55,380 bases of DNA from a virus. This document shows positions 46,202 to 54,609 of this stretch, piece by piece. The stretch covers positions 1-55,380 of IMG/VR virus record IMGVR_UViG_3300048556_000227; one strand, written 5' to 3'. The notes under the pieces are model-generated. The model searched no databases. It saw nothing but the letters and a program-made list of their open reading frames with translations, and was not told the DNA's origin. Position numbers and translations under genes: made by a program. The stretch's first letter is position 1; each line of letters opens with the position of its first letter.

Positions 46202-47350
46202 CTACTGAGCAGTGTCGAGTGCGATTACGCCAAAGTCTTCAACGCCACCGTTGTAGTCGCTGTTGTACTTGGGCTTACGCAGACCGAAGATCTTGCCAAT
46301 AGAGATACCGGCTTGGTTTGAGTAGTCGAAGGTGTCTTCAACAATCTCAGGGTTGCCGATGTCAGCCATCGCCAGAGCTTGAGCACCGCAGAACAATGCA
46401 CGAGCACCATTCACATCGGCGTCAGCGCCCCACTTGTAGCCAGCTGCGCCAGCGTTAGCGGAGGTACCAGCGGTAGCACCCTCAGTGCTAAAGACGTGAC
46501 GGAACTCGTGAACCATTACGCCGTCAACCATCAGGCTGCTGGTGCCCGCGAACAGACCGTTTGAAGGGCCTCGGACGCCAGCGTTACGGACGTTCGCCAA
46601 GAAGTCAGCATCCAACTTCAAGGAGGCCATCTGTTGTGGGGTCAAGAACAGGTGGAACACCTCTTCGTTACCGGCACCACGTAGACCACGGATGTAGTTA
46701 TCCTTGGCGTACGCCTTCAGGTTAACGATGCACTCGTAGCTGATCTTGTCAGCAGCGTCAGTCAAAGTAGTGTCACCAGCTACCAAACCGCCAGTTGCGT
46801 CCCAACGACGGTGGCGGTTAGTGGTAGGAGCAGAAACGTCTGAAGCAAACTCCAGATCGACAAGCTCAAGACCAGTGGTGCCAGACGTAGTACGCAGAGC
46901 GCCATTCGTCTTGCTGGTGTAAGCAATACCAGACAGCGTCAAGAACGCCAGCTGATCCATACGATCCGCCATTGCATATGCAAGTGCGTCGCGGGACTGC
47001 TCACGGAAGTTTACAACTGACTTCTGGTCAGCCAATCGACCGGCGATGCGGTTAGCAAAGCGCAGCTGATCCAGCTCAACGGTGATGTCGTAGGCGCGAA
47101 GCGCTTCTTCATTACCTTCCAGAGTGTTGTCGCCGGTTACACCGTCACCAGTCATATCCGCTAGCAAGGTGATTACGGCTTTGGTGCCCTTCTCACTCTT
47201 GGTAAGTTCAGTGATTCGCTGAACCATTGCGTTTTGACCAGATCCTGCGAACTGGTTGATGAAAGACATGTTGCGAGCAACCTGCCAAAAGTCGCGAGAC
47301 CAAGCCGTTAATTGGTTTGAAGTCAGCGACGCAAAGTTAGTAAGAGCCAT
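46202..47350 (-). CDS. Major capsid protein, N4-gp56 type (382 aa)
   Basis: MALTNFASLTSNQLTAWSRDFWQVARNMSFINQFAGSGQNAMVQRI, followed by ELDQLRFANRIAGRLADQKSVVNFREQSRDALAYAMADRMDQLAFLTL, is characteristic of the N4-gp56 family of HK97-fold capsid proteins. A late insertion (KWGADADVNGARALFCGAQALAMADIGNPEIVEDTFDY) is also usual. Codon usage and the flanking structured leader and terminator fit a highly expressed gene. Confidence 0.93.
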   Translation of the reverse strand: MALTNFASLTSNQLTAWSRDFWQVARNMSFINQFAGSGQNAMVQRITELTKSEKGTKAVITLLADMTGDGVTGDNTLEGNEEALRAYDITVELDQLRFANRIAGRLADQKSVVNFREQSRDALAYAMADRMDQLAFLTLSGIAYTSKTNGALRTTSGTTGLELVDLEFASDVSAPTTNRHRRWDATGGLVAGDTTLTDAADKISYECIVNLKAYAKDNYIRGLRGAGNEEVFHLFLTPQQMASLKLDADFLANVRNAGVRGPSNGLFAGTSSLMVDGVMVHEFRHVFSTEGATAGTSANAGAAGYKWGADADVNGARALFCGAQALAMADIGNPEIVEDTFDYSNQAGISIGKIFGLRKPKYNSDYNGGVEDFGVIALDTAQ

Positions 47351-47577
47351 ATCGGTTCCTTAATTGCGTAAATTAGTACTTGTTGTACTTATGTTGGGCA
47401 CAAGCCCGTTCATAGCCGACTTTTGGAGCGGCTAATCCGTTTCCTCGTGTCGTGAGGCGACGAACTAGCGCTTATTAACGAGGGGCGACCTCGGAAGGTT
47501 TAACGCCTTTACAGGCGAATACGTTTTTAACGTGTACGGCACGATCTAATATCGTTTAGATGGACGATTGCTGCAGA
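47351..47577 (-). promoter_or_regulatory. Structured leader of the capsid mRNA
   Basis: The gap before the capsid gene holds a series of perfect short hairpins (plus-strand coordinates): 47396-47407 (GGGC/GCCC), 47413-47434 (TAGCCG/CGGCTA), 47453-47465 region (GTCG/CGAC), 47479-47493 (CGAGG/CCTCG) and 47504-47517 (CGCCT/AGGCG, loop GTAA on the minus strand). No protein is encoded. If the promoter at 47578 is used, the mRNA would have a folded leader of about 220 bases, which may stabilise it or control capsid translation. Palindrome site 9 (47374-47390, one mismatch) is included. Confidence 0.6.
47374..47390 (-). promoter_or_regulatory. Palindromic operator-like site 9 (one mismatch)
   Basis: TAGTA-CTTGTTG-TACTT differs from the consensus at the last base. 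It lies 23 bases before the capsid ATG, the same distance as the other sites, but has no good -35 element. Confidence 0.5.
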
Positions 47578-47607
47578 ATAGTACCACTTGTACTATTCTG
47601 CAAACAA
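47578..47607 (-). promoter_or_regulatory. Promoter with extended palindrome (site 10)
   Basis: On the minus strand TTGTTT (47607-47602), 18 bases and TACTAT (47583-47578) form a possible promoter that reads toward the capsid gene. The palindrome here is extended to perfect 11-base arms (GCAGAATAGTA and its complement, 47573-47601) around CCACTTG. It lies 12 bases after the stop of the DUF6321 gene, so the arms may also act as a transcript-end hairpin. Confidence 0.6.
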
Positions 47608-47612
47608 AAAGA

Positions 47613-47906
47613 TCACCATTTCACCTTATGCGACCAATACCTTGCGCTGAGCTTTGAGGGCTTTGCGTCTTGAGCATTGTGACGGGCGTAATAGGACTTC
47701 TTTCGCGCTTTGTCCTTGGCGGTCTTCGGGTTTTTACCCGCACCGCTTACACCTTGTTGACCAAAGCGAATCAATTTCATCTCGTGCCCTACCGCAGCCA
47801 GCACCATGTGCGATTTCGTCGCGTGGTTTGGGGTGCGTTTCGGTTTATTCACACCCTTCAACCCATGTTTCTTCAGCAGCGCGGCTCTTCTACTCTCGTG
47901 TGCCAT
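47613..47906 (-). CDS. DUF6321-like basic protein (97 aa)
   Basis: VNKPKRTPNHATKSHMVLAAVGHEMKLIRFGQQGVSGAGKNPKTAKDKARKKSYYARHNAQ is the family signature. The protein is basic and occurs in many phages near head genes; its function is not known to me. It lies between scaffold and capsid genes, so a virion or assembly role is likely. Confidence 0.8.
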   Translation of the reverse strand: MAHESRRAALLKKHGLKGVNKPKRTPNHATKSHMVLAAVGHEMKLIRFGQQGVSGAGKNPKTAKDKARKKSYYARHNAQDAKPSKLSARYWSHKVKW

Positions 47907-47913
47907 ATCAAAC

Positions 47914-48948
47914 CTACAAAATATCGCCTCGAAGCCGCTTCAATGTGGCATCTGGTAGCGAATTGAACTCATCTTCAGTCATTGAAGAGATGTCTAGGGG
48001 CTTTTCACCACGGTTAGCGGAGCTTTCTCCAGGCAATTCCGGCGGTTGGGCCTCGGCTGCCTTTAGTTTGCTGGCTACTTGGCGACGTTTCTTTGTAACT
48101 TCGTCTACATTCTTGGCTGCAGGTGCAGTATCTGCGCCCAAAGTGGACGTAGTGGCCGCCGGTTCGACAAGATCGTAGCTCTTGACCACAAAATTAGCCG
48201 CTTTACCTAGCGCTTCTACTGCCCCAAAGCCCTGAGTGATGAACGCATCACGCAGATCTATGACTTCTTGCGTGTATTCCGCGTTGTAAGCCTCAGAATT
48301 CTGGTCAAAGACTGGGAAATTAGCCTCCAACTCGTTGGCAGCGCTCTGCAAAGCAGTCGCTTGCTGGTTCTGAGCTACCGTCTGCGACATTTCCTGACGC
48401 ATTTCGTACGCGATTTGCTCTTTTTCGGCTTTGCGCATGGCATTTCGGAGCGCTGCAGCCTTATCGGCCTCACCATCGAGCACCAATTGCTGATATTCCA
48501 GCTCTTTGGCGTCAAAGTCGTACTCTTCAGGAGCACTTTCGGCTACTTCCTGTGCCGCTTTCATGTCGTCGAGCTGTTTCTGTAGCGCTTTTTGCTTGGC
48601 TAGTACCTCATCTAAGCGAGATTTGGGCACCATTGGCTTCTTACGCGGCGATTGGGGCTCAACTTCTGGCTCTTCTTCAACAATCTCAGTGTCATCTTCA
48701 AGATCTTCGTCGTCTGCCTCGGCAACTTGATCTAATTCCGGCTCCTCGACCTCTTCATCTGCAACTTCAGCTTCCTCCGCAGCCGCTTCTGTCTCTTCGA
48801 CAGCGTCTTCCACCACTTCTTCAGCGGATTCTGCCTCATCTTCTTCTTCTCCTAAGCCGAAATTAAGGTCTAGGGTCTCTTGTACAGGCTCTGGGGTGTC
48901 AGCGCCGGGGAATGGCGTAGCTACTGCGGTATCTTCTTGATCAGACAT
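47914..48948 (-). CDS. Scaffold protein (344 aa)
   Basis: The N-terminal 100 residues are extremely acidic (EEVVEDAVEETEAAAEEAEVADEEVEEPELDQ), then a coiled coil (RLDEVLAKQKALQKQLDDMKAAQE... KALRNAMRKAEKEQ). This composition and its place directly before the capsid genes are typical of internal scaffolds that shape the procapsid. There is no protease motif. Confidence 0.85.
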   Translation of the reverse strand: MSDQEDTAVATPFPGADTPEPVQETLDLNFGLGEEEDEAESAEEVVEDAVEETEAAAEEAEVADEEVEEPELDQVAEADDEDLEDDTEIVEEEPEVEPQSPRKKPMVPKSRLDEVLAKQKALQKQLDDMKAAQEVAESAPEEYDFDAKELEYQQLVLDGEADKAAALRNAMRKAEKEQIAYEMRQEMSQTVAQNQQATALQSAANELEANFPVFDQNSEAYNAEYTQEVIDLRDAFITQGFGAVEALGKAANFVVKSYDLVEPAATTSTLGADTAPAAKNVDEVTKKRRQVASKLKAAEAQPPELPGESSANRGEKPLDISSMTEDEFNSLPDATLKRLRGDIL

Positions 48949-48957
48949 GTCAAAATC

Positions 48958-51075
48958 CTATTGATTTGGGGTGTTTTTCGCGCCGGTTTGCATGGCCGTA
49001 GCGGCAATACGGGCGGCGGCTTGGGTTTGTTGCTGATTTGTCCTGACTTGGTTAGTCAGATCAGCCAACTCTCGACGAAGCTGCAGTTCTTGCATCTTCA
49101 TTTCGATCTTTCCTTGCAGTTCAGCTACCTGAATATCCGGTGCAGCCTGCGTGGTCTGGGCTTTAGCGATATTTACGGCGGCCTCGGAGCCAAGTTTCTG
49201 TACTTCGGCCTCCAATTTCGCCAGTTCTAGCTGGGCTTCCTGCATTTGCATCTGTTGAACCATCATCGCGGCCTCCATCTGCTCTGGTGTCTTCTCAATT
49301 CCGGTCAACATACGGATCCGCTTCGCAAGCTCGCCCTTCTTGGCCAGATGTGAGTACTCAATGATCGCGTCGTCAGGGATAGCCACGCCGACTTGACGCA
49401 GATTTAAGGCTTCTGCGAACTGAACCTCGTCAAACGAGTCACGAGCCGGTGCCGTAGACACCACAACGTCGTATTCACCAAGCGTCAGGTCGTCAATCAC
49501 CTGCCCTTCCGGCGTTACCTCGTTGATCACCATCGCTTCGCGGGGCTTCATGGGATCGGCGTCGTTGGTCACCTGAATAACTCGCGTCTCGGTGTAGAAG
49601 GTTTGCACCAACTCCAAGATCTTTTCCGCCAAGTAGTGGCGGGTCTTTCGCAGGTTATCCAGCGGTACCTGAATCATAATCGCGCCACGATTCTGCTTAG
49701 CTCGGATAGCGATACCAGACACCTCGGCGCTGTCAGTACCCAACATCGACTCGTTGATGCCACTGATCGCTTGGATATTTGCCGCAGCCTTCTGCCCAAT
49801 ACGGTCTAAACCGGTTGGAATTGAGTTCGCTTGAATCTTCGCTGGCGGATTTGTGCCACGGGCGTACTCAATAACCAGACCGGTCTCGGCACCATGCTCT
49901 TCCAAGTCGTCTGGCGTCATACCAACAAGCGATCCGCTCTCTACCATCCAGCCACTGTTGGCGGTGGTGTTAACAATGTGCAGCTCTTGCGAACTGATCT
50001 TGTTGAGCTGCTCTTGCGGTGACAGCAGATTACGCACCATGCCGAACGGACGGCCACGGCGGAAATACGCAAAGTACGGAACAATCGTGAAACCGGCGTA
50101 CGGTGACCAGTCATCGTGCAATACGACCTTGTCACAGGTAACTGTCCAGCGAACCTTCTTCTGAATCTTGCTGATGATCTCTAGGCCGTACTTCTTACCG
50201 AACGCTTTGAGCTTTCGGTCGTTCCAAGCCTCTGGTACCGGTCGCTGGTCACCCGTTTCTGGGTCGACATAGCACTGAACACGGGTAACGCGTTTGTGCT
50301 GACGCTCGATGACGCGCAGTGCTTTTACATTGCGGTACTCATCCTCGTCGTATGCCGCTGCACCTAAGTAATCGTCGGTCGACTCGGTGTCACCATAGCG
50401 GGTCTCTTCGTACTCGACCGAGTCACGGCCAAATGTGTTGCCGTTCTCAGCAATAAACTGCAGCTCTTCCGCCTTCTTGGTGCCGTACATCTCCTCGATC
50501 TCGTCCAAGGTCATCCACTTGGTCTCAAAGATCTCGTTCCATGTCTTGGGGTCATACTCCTTGGCGTCTGGATCAATCAGAATGTCCAAAGGATCCTTCG
50601 CAGTGATGCGGATCTCACCCTCAACGTGATCGCTAAAGTCCATGCGAACGTCAAAGTATCCGCGACCGTCCATAATCAGACCGTCACTAAACACCTGCTG
50701 CTCTACCCAATCGAGCTTGTTGTTGTCAGCAATCTGCATGTACAACTTATTCAGCACCTGAGCGACGTCCTCGCTACCCGCACGACGTGGTTTGAACTGA
50801 ATGTCAGCACGACGGGTGGACTGCTCGCCCAACACGGTGTTGATCGTCGGCAGAATCGTATTAATAGTCAGAGCAGGTCGACCTTCTGCATCGAGCATGG
50901 ACACATCGTCCATATCCCACTGCTCACCCTGATAAAACGCATCACACTTCTTAGCCATGTGGATGTATTCAAGGTGTCCGTTGTCCCGAGCACGCACATA
51001 GCGGTCGTATTGTGTGCTCGCTATTTCCATCTCCTCTGCGGGAGACAGTGATTTCATTTTCTTGTGGTGCGCCAT
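48958..51075 (-). CDS. Portal protein, P22 type (705 aa)
   Basis: YIHMAKKCDAFYQGEQWD, RPALTINTILPTINTVLGEQSTRRADIQFKPRR and ITAKDPLDILIDPDAKEYDPKTWNEIFETKWMTLDEI are hallmarks of the P22 gp1 portal family. The C-terminal 100 residues are a Gln/Ala coiled coil (MQMQEAQLELAKLEAEVQKLGSE), like the barrel of P22. It forms the dodecamer at the DNA-entry vertex. Three bases separate it from terL. Confidence 0.94.
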   Translation of the reverse strand: MAHHKKMKSLSPAEEMEIASTQYDRYVRARDNGHLEYIHMAKKCDAFYQGEQWDMDDVSMLDAEGRPALTINTILPTINTVLGEQSTRRADIQFKPRRAGSEDVAQVLNKLYMQIADNNKLDWVEQQVFSDGLIMDGRGYFDVRMDFSDHVEGEIRITAKDPLDILIDPDAKEYDPKTWNEIFETKWMTLDEIEEMYGTKKAEELQFIAENGNTFGRDSVEYEETRYGDTESTDDYLGAAAYDEDEYRNVKALRVIERQHKRVTRVQCYVDPETGDQRPVPEAWNDRKLKAFGKKYGLEIISKIQKKVRWTVTCDKVVLHDDWSPYAGFTIVPYFAYFRRGRPFGMVRNLLSPQEQLNKISSQELHIVNTTANSGWMVESGSLVGMTPDDLEEHGAETGLVIEYARGTNPPAKIQANSIPTGLDRIGQKAAANIQAISGINESMLGTDSAEVSGIAIRAKQNRGAIMIQVPLDNLRKTRHYLAEKILELVQTFYTETRVIQVTNDADPMKPREAMVINEVTPEGQVIDDLTLGEYDVVVSTAPARDSFDEVQFAEALNLRQVGVAIPDDAIIEYSHLAKKGELAKRIRMLTGIEKTPEQMEAAMMVQQMQMQEAQLELAKLEAEVQKLGSEAAVNIAKAQTTQAAPDIQVAELQGKIEMKMQELQLRRELADLTNQVRTNQQQTQAAARIAATAMQTGAKNTPNQ

Positions 51076-51077
51076 CG

Positions 51078-52724
51078 TTAGGAACTCATCGCTGATTTAG
51101 ATTTAGGGGTCGCTGTTAGATAATCGAGCCGGTCTCGCCAAGACGGTTCTTTGTAAACGGGTGTGTGATAGCTGGCGAACTCCGTCATCATCAAACCAAG
51201 CCATGCCAACGCATCAACTTGGTCGTCGTGGACACCGTTGGGGAAACGCAACATCTCAGCCACTAACGGGCCGGTGAACACTTCGTCCTTGGGAAACCAC
51301 ACCATGCCCTGCTGCATCCGGCCTTGAATGGCGCGGGCTCGGGCTTCTTTATCGCGACGTCCTGTCTTCAGGTCTTTGATGAATGCTTCATACAGACCGC
51401 GCTCTCGGATCCGTTTCTCTAGGAACGGGCCTAGCGCCATCTCGATATGACCTTTCTCAATGCCGATCATCGAGGGCTTCCACTGCTCATAGAGATCTAG
51501 GATCCGCTCGACAATCTCAAAGCCGTCAAAGCGTCCGCGTACAACGTCCACAATGAACAACTCGTCAAATTCGTTTACGCCAATGACCATGCCGACCGAA
51601 TAGTCGTTACGGTCGTTTTTACCAATGGCTAAGTCCCATGCGCAGTAGTAACGCATGGCGTCAAAGTCGACATCATCCGACTCGTAGTACTGGATCATGT
51701 CGCGAGTAAAGTAGTCACCGTCATCTGCGACGGGATTCTGCTGATACAAAGCCGACCAATCTCTAGGGCCTACGGCCTTTCGTATACGGTCTAGTGATAC
51801 AACGTCGTAACGCTCTGGGTGCAAGGCCTCACCAGAATCGCGGAACTCTTCGTCCTCTTCAGCAATCGCGGGGTAACGGACAACCTCCCAGTCGTCTCCA
51901 CCCTCGGTGGTGGCCTTTAATAAACGACCTGCAAGATCATCGTCGTGCCAGCGAGTAAGAATGACCAGAACACCGCCGCCGGGAGCCAAGCGGGTATACG
52001 CCGTAGACGTATACCAGTCCCAGTTAGCATCTCGATTATTTTGGCTTTCAGCATCTTCACGGTTCTTAACTGGATCATCGATTACTAATATGTGTGCGCC
52101 CTTACCAGTGATACCACCGCCCACACCAGCAGCAACAAAGCCACCGCCGTTAGTAGTGAGCCAAGCCTCTGCGGACTGAGATTCTGGATCCAGGCGCGTA
52201 TCGAAGGCTGTTTTGTAACTAGGCTCTCTAAGTAGTCCACGAACTTTTCGACTGAATCCCATAGCAAGCGAACCCGAGTACGAACATGAAATAAACTCGT
52301 GCTGTGGGTTCCTGCCAAGGTGCCAAGCCGGAAACGCAATCGACGCCAAAGTTGACTTGCCGTGTCGCGGAGGTAAGAAAAGCATGAGCCGAGGAGACTC
52401 CTTCGCCACAACCTTCCTACTAAATTCTTCAAGTCTTCTACAGACATCCTTATGCACCCATCCCGCTTGATAGTCGGGGCTGAACCGCTCAACGAACGGT
52501 AACAACCGCTTTCGAGTTAGGAACCGTAGTGCTAGCTCGGCTCTTGCTTTGTCTTCAACCGATTGCGCCTCTGTTACTTCTTCTTCTACAGGCGCAGCGG
52601 CAGCCGGTATCGACTCAACCTCGTCGGCCTTGCAGTAGACACAAAATCCATCTCGCCCTGAGTACAGGGTCTCGGGGTGCAGGTTCTTGCACCGCTTACA
52701 TTCCTGCATTGGAATGTCAGTCAT
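51078..52724 (-). CDS. terL: Terminase large subunit with N-terminal zinc ribbon (548 aa)
   Basis: The ATPase has Walker A PPRHGKS (118-124) and Walker B LVIDD (213-217); the nuclease has Asp364 in CAWDLAIGK, an IGIEKG motif, and VHDDQVDALAW near the end. An unusual feature is an N-terminal Cys9-x2-Cys12...Cys28-x2-Cys31 zinc ribbon linked by an Ala/Pro/Glu segment to the ATPase; it could contact the small subunit, HNH or DNA. ATG overlaps the previous stop (ATGA). Confidence 0.95.
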   Translation of the reverse strand: MTDIPMQECKRCKNLHPETLYSGRDGFCVYCKADEVESIPAAAAPVEEEVTEAQSVEDKARAELALRFLTRKRLLPFVERFSPDYQAGWVHKDVCRRLEEFSRKVVAKESPRLMLFLPPRHGKSTLASIAFPAWHLGRNPQHEFISCSYSGSLAMGFSRKVRGLLREPSYKTAFDTRLDPESQSAEAWLTTNGGGFVAAGVGGGITGKGAHILVIDDPVKNREDAESQNNRDANWDWYTSTAYTRLAPGGGVLVILTRWHDDDLAGRLLKATTEGGDDWEVVRYPAIAEEDEEFRDSGEALHPERYDVVSLDRIRKAVGPRDWSALYQQNPVADDGDYFTRDMIQYYESDDVDFDAMRYYCAWDLAIGKNDRNDYSVGMVIGVNEFDELFIVDVVRGRFDGFEIVERILDLYEQWKPSMIGIEKGHIEMALGPFLEKRIRERGLYEAFIKDLKTGRRDKEARARAIQGRMQQGMVWFPKDEVFTGPLVAEMLRFPNGVHDDQVDALAWLGLMMTEFASYHTPVYKEPSWRDRLDYLTATPKSKSAMSS

Positions 52725-53119
52725 CGTGGCGCATCACTTAGTGAAGGCTTATAGAAGTCAAAGCTCACCGAGTTTCGATCCGCCTTCACGTTTTTGTGAT
52801 TTTTTCTGGCGTAAAGATTGGCGAAATGGATACCGGTCTTAGCATCTACGCCCGCTTTGCCCGCCGGAAGCCCTTTGACGCGCCCTGCTTCGATATCCGG
52901 CAGGTACTTCTTGTACGCTTCAGAGTCACTTAGCTCTTTGCCCGTCTCTCGGTCATAGCCTGGGACGGTATAGATCATCCCTTTATGCTCTACGCCCTTC
53001 GCATTAACCGTCATCACTCGGCCATCCGATGTACGCGCTGCTTTTTTAGCGCGGACAGTGTCTGAGTGATATTGATTCACAAACGACATGTACTCTTCCA
53101 TCGAAGGCAAACTACTCAT
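52721..53119 (-). CDS. Hypothetical packaging-region protein (132 aa)
   Basis: The ATG at 53119 (MSSLPSMEEYMSFVNQYHSD) overlaps the terS stop by eight bases and is preferred to a longer frame starting at 53158. The protein is basic and polar (GKAGVDAKTGIHFANLYARKNHKNVKADRNSVSFDFYKPS). No family recognised. Its location between terS and terL suggests a packaging accessory. Confidence 0.65.
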   Translation of the reverse strand: MSSLPSMEEYMSFVNQYHSDTVRAKKAARTSDGRVMTVNAKGVEHKGMIYTVPGYDRETGKELSDSEAYKKYLPDIEAGRVKGLPAGKAGVDAKTGIHFANLYARKNHKNVKADRNSVSFDFYKPSLSDAPR

Positions 53120-53627
53120 CGGCTTGTGGCTCCAGATACGACGTATCCTTGCCCGCAATCTTCAACAGATCTTCGTCCGACATACGCTCCAACTGCTTGG
53201 GCGTAGCGTCTATGTTGATATTTACCTGCGTCGCGTTGTCTGGGGTACTTAGACCATGCAACTTGACCAGACTGTCCACGGTATTCTTCATCTCAGTAGC
53301 AGTAGCCGACGCCTGATACGCGTCCATGTACATCACGTGGGCGTTTGCGGCGGTGAACTTCACCTCTTCACGCATCTGCTCGCGAAAATACGCCAGTGCT
53401 TTGGCAACATTGGGCCGTTTGACCGTGTCATACACAGCATTGGCGCTGGTATACCCCGCACCACGGCCCGCAGCGGCAAGCGTCATCCCACTCAGGACAA
53501 GCATGACTAACTTCTCTTGCTGAACAGTAAGCTCTCCCATCTCCAAACCCATGTAGGGCATATGAGATTCGAACTCAGCTACATCAGTGATAGGTTCTTG
53601 CGGCTGTTTGCTCAGCGATTTCTCCAC
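53112..53627 (-). CDS. terS: Terminase small subunit (171 aa)
   Basis: After an acidic start, LTVQQEKLVMLVLSGMTLAAAGRGAGYTSANAVYDTVKRPNVAKALAYFREQMRE (34-88) forms the helix-turn-helix of small terminases, followed by the oligomerisation helices and a tail. GTG start with GAGGAT upstream. It should recognise the packaging site and load TerL. It overlaps the upstream 82-aa gene by 44 bases. Confidence 0.82.
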   Translation of the reverse strand: MEKSLSKQPQEPITDVAEFESHMPYMGLEMGELTVQQEKLVMLVLSGMTLAAAGRGAGYTSANAVYDTVKRPNVAKALAYFREQMREEVKFTAANAHVMYMDAYQASATATEMKNTVDSLVKLHGLSTPDNATQVNINIDATPKQLERMSDEDLLKIAGKDTSYLEPQADE

Positions 53628-53832
53628 TAAGATCCTCGTCTAAAAATACGAATAGCGGGGCATAGTCTGCGAACCCCTCTTCGGTAAGATTTTCCAGTAC
53701 GTCATCGACCGAAAACTGTGTTTCGACCAAACGTGCGTCATAGACCAGCACCTCTTCCCCCGTAGGGCCGATACCAGTGCCAAGAAGCGCGTGTTCCATA
53801 CCTTCAATGGATATCATTTTGACCTTGGACAT
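53584..53832 (-). CDS. Hypothetical acidic protein (82 or 77 aa)
   Basis: The frame has ATGs at 53832 and 53817; the second follows AAGGT and lies at a normal distance from the presumed transcription start just after TACTAT at 53839, so 53817 (77 aa) is likely the true start. The protein is acidic and beta-alpha-beta-like (VLVYDARLVETQFSVDDVLENLTEEGFADYAPLFVFLDED). Function unknown; it is first of a coupled set with terS. Confidence 0.65.
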   Translation of the reverse strand: MSKVKMISIEGMEHALLGTGIGPTGEEVLVYDARLVETQFSVDDVLENLTEEGFADYAPLFVFLDEDLSGEIAEQTAARTYH

Positions 53833-53838
53833 TGGCGA

Positions 53839-53867
53839 ATAGTACTAGTTGTACTATTTAGTCACAA
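53839..53867 (-). promoter_or_regulatory. Late promoter with palindromic operator (site 11)
   Basis: On the minus strand TTGTGA (53867-53862), 17 bases and TACTAT (53844-53839) form a plausible promoter for the terminase and downstream late genes. The palindrome TAGTA-CTAGTTG-TACTA (53840-53856) overlaps it completely. Thus the late operon could be held silent by the same protein as the early sites. Confidence 0.6.
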
Positions 53868-54502
53868 GACTTTTCATAGACGCTCTTAATCCAGAAATAG
53901 AATTCACCCTCGTCCATTTTGTGCTTCATGATATTGACCGCATAACAGACTAAACGGATGTTATCGACGGTGTAGCCGATACGGGGGTTTATACGGTCGA
54001 CGCTGGCGTTGAAATCTTTGTGCCCCGAACCGTCACGGTGGTGCGTCATCACTAAACCCGTAGCTTCGCACCTGCCATTTTGGGCTTCCCACAGGTCTAT
54101 AAGATCTTGGACGTTGATCTCCCATGTGAACCCCGCTTTGACGCGGACATGCTTGGAACTGGCGTGCAGTTTAGTAAGGAATGCGCGGTAATTAGAGCTA
54201 CCGTTTTCACGTGCAGTGGCCTGAGTGCATGTCTTGCACTTGGATCGTGGTTTTATACCGGACGTTGTCTTGTCGGTATAAAAACGTTTTAGAGGCATAT
54301 GCTGCTTGCACACCCTGCAGTAATACAGGTCTTCGTTGTTGCTGTCGGTAGTCATGTACGCCTTGGTCAGTGGCCGGTTGCATATAGTACATAAACTACT
54401 GTTTTTTCTGCTGAAAAATTTTTTTGAAAATTTATTCCAGAATCGCTCACACACTATCTCCCCATCGCTGCACCAGCCACCCCCATCCCCCGGATCGCAC
54501 AC
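53858..54502 (-). CDS. HNH endonuclease with zinc-binding N-terminus (214 aa)
   Basis: The C-terminal half has GRCEATGLVMTHH... DFNASVDRINPRIGYTVDNIRLVCYAVNIMKHK, a typical HNH/treble-clef nuclease (ASVDRI...NI-x-L). The N-terminal half has four Cys pairs (CTIC, CRVC, CKTC and others), suggesting two small zinc fingers. HNH proteins next to terminase genes assist genome cutting at packaging. The GTG start at 54502 has poor signals; GTG 54454 behind GGGGAG is an alternative (198 aa). Confidence 0.82.
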   Translation of the reverse strand: MCDPGDGGGWCSDGEIVCERFWNKFSKKFFSRKNSSLCTICNRPLTKAYMTTDSNNEDLYYCRVCKQHMPLKRFYTDKTTSGIKPRSKCKTCTQATARENGSSNYRAFLTKLHASSKHVRVKAGFTWEINVQDLIDLWEAQNGRCEATGLVMTHHRDGSGHKDFNASVDRINPRIGYTVDNIRLVCYAVNIMKHKMDEGEFYFWIKSVYEKSCD

Positions 54503-54609
54503 TGGAACCTTGTTTCGTATTACAAACTTGGAACCTTAGATCTGGTACCCCTCCTCGTTCCTCGTCGGCAGTCGGTTGTATTGATGTCATTAACCATAGG
54601 AGAAAGACA
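54503..54609. promoter_or_regulatory. Divergent intergenic region
   Basis: Late minus-strand and early plus-strand genes separate here, so promoters for both directions are expected within about 107 bases. AGGAG at 54599 serves the gene at 54610. I see no clear -35/-10 pair and no TAGTA palindrome in this gap; the nearest late promoter candidate is at 53839. Confidence 0.45.

Noticed and set aside
54385-54401. TAGTA-CATAAAC-TACTG near the start of the HNH gene
   Set aside because: One mismatch and it falls in the codons for a likely zinc finger (SLCTIC); counted as chance unless the gene starts at 54355.
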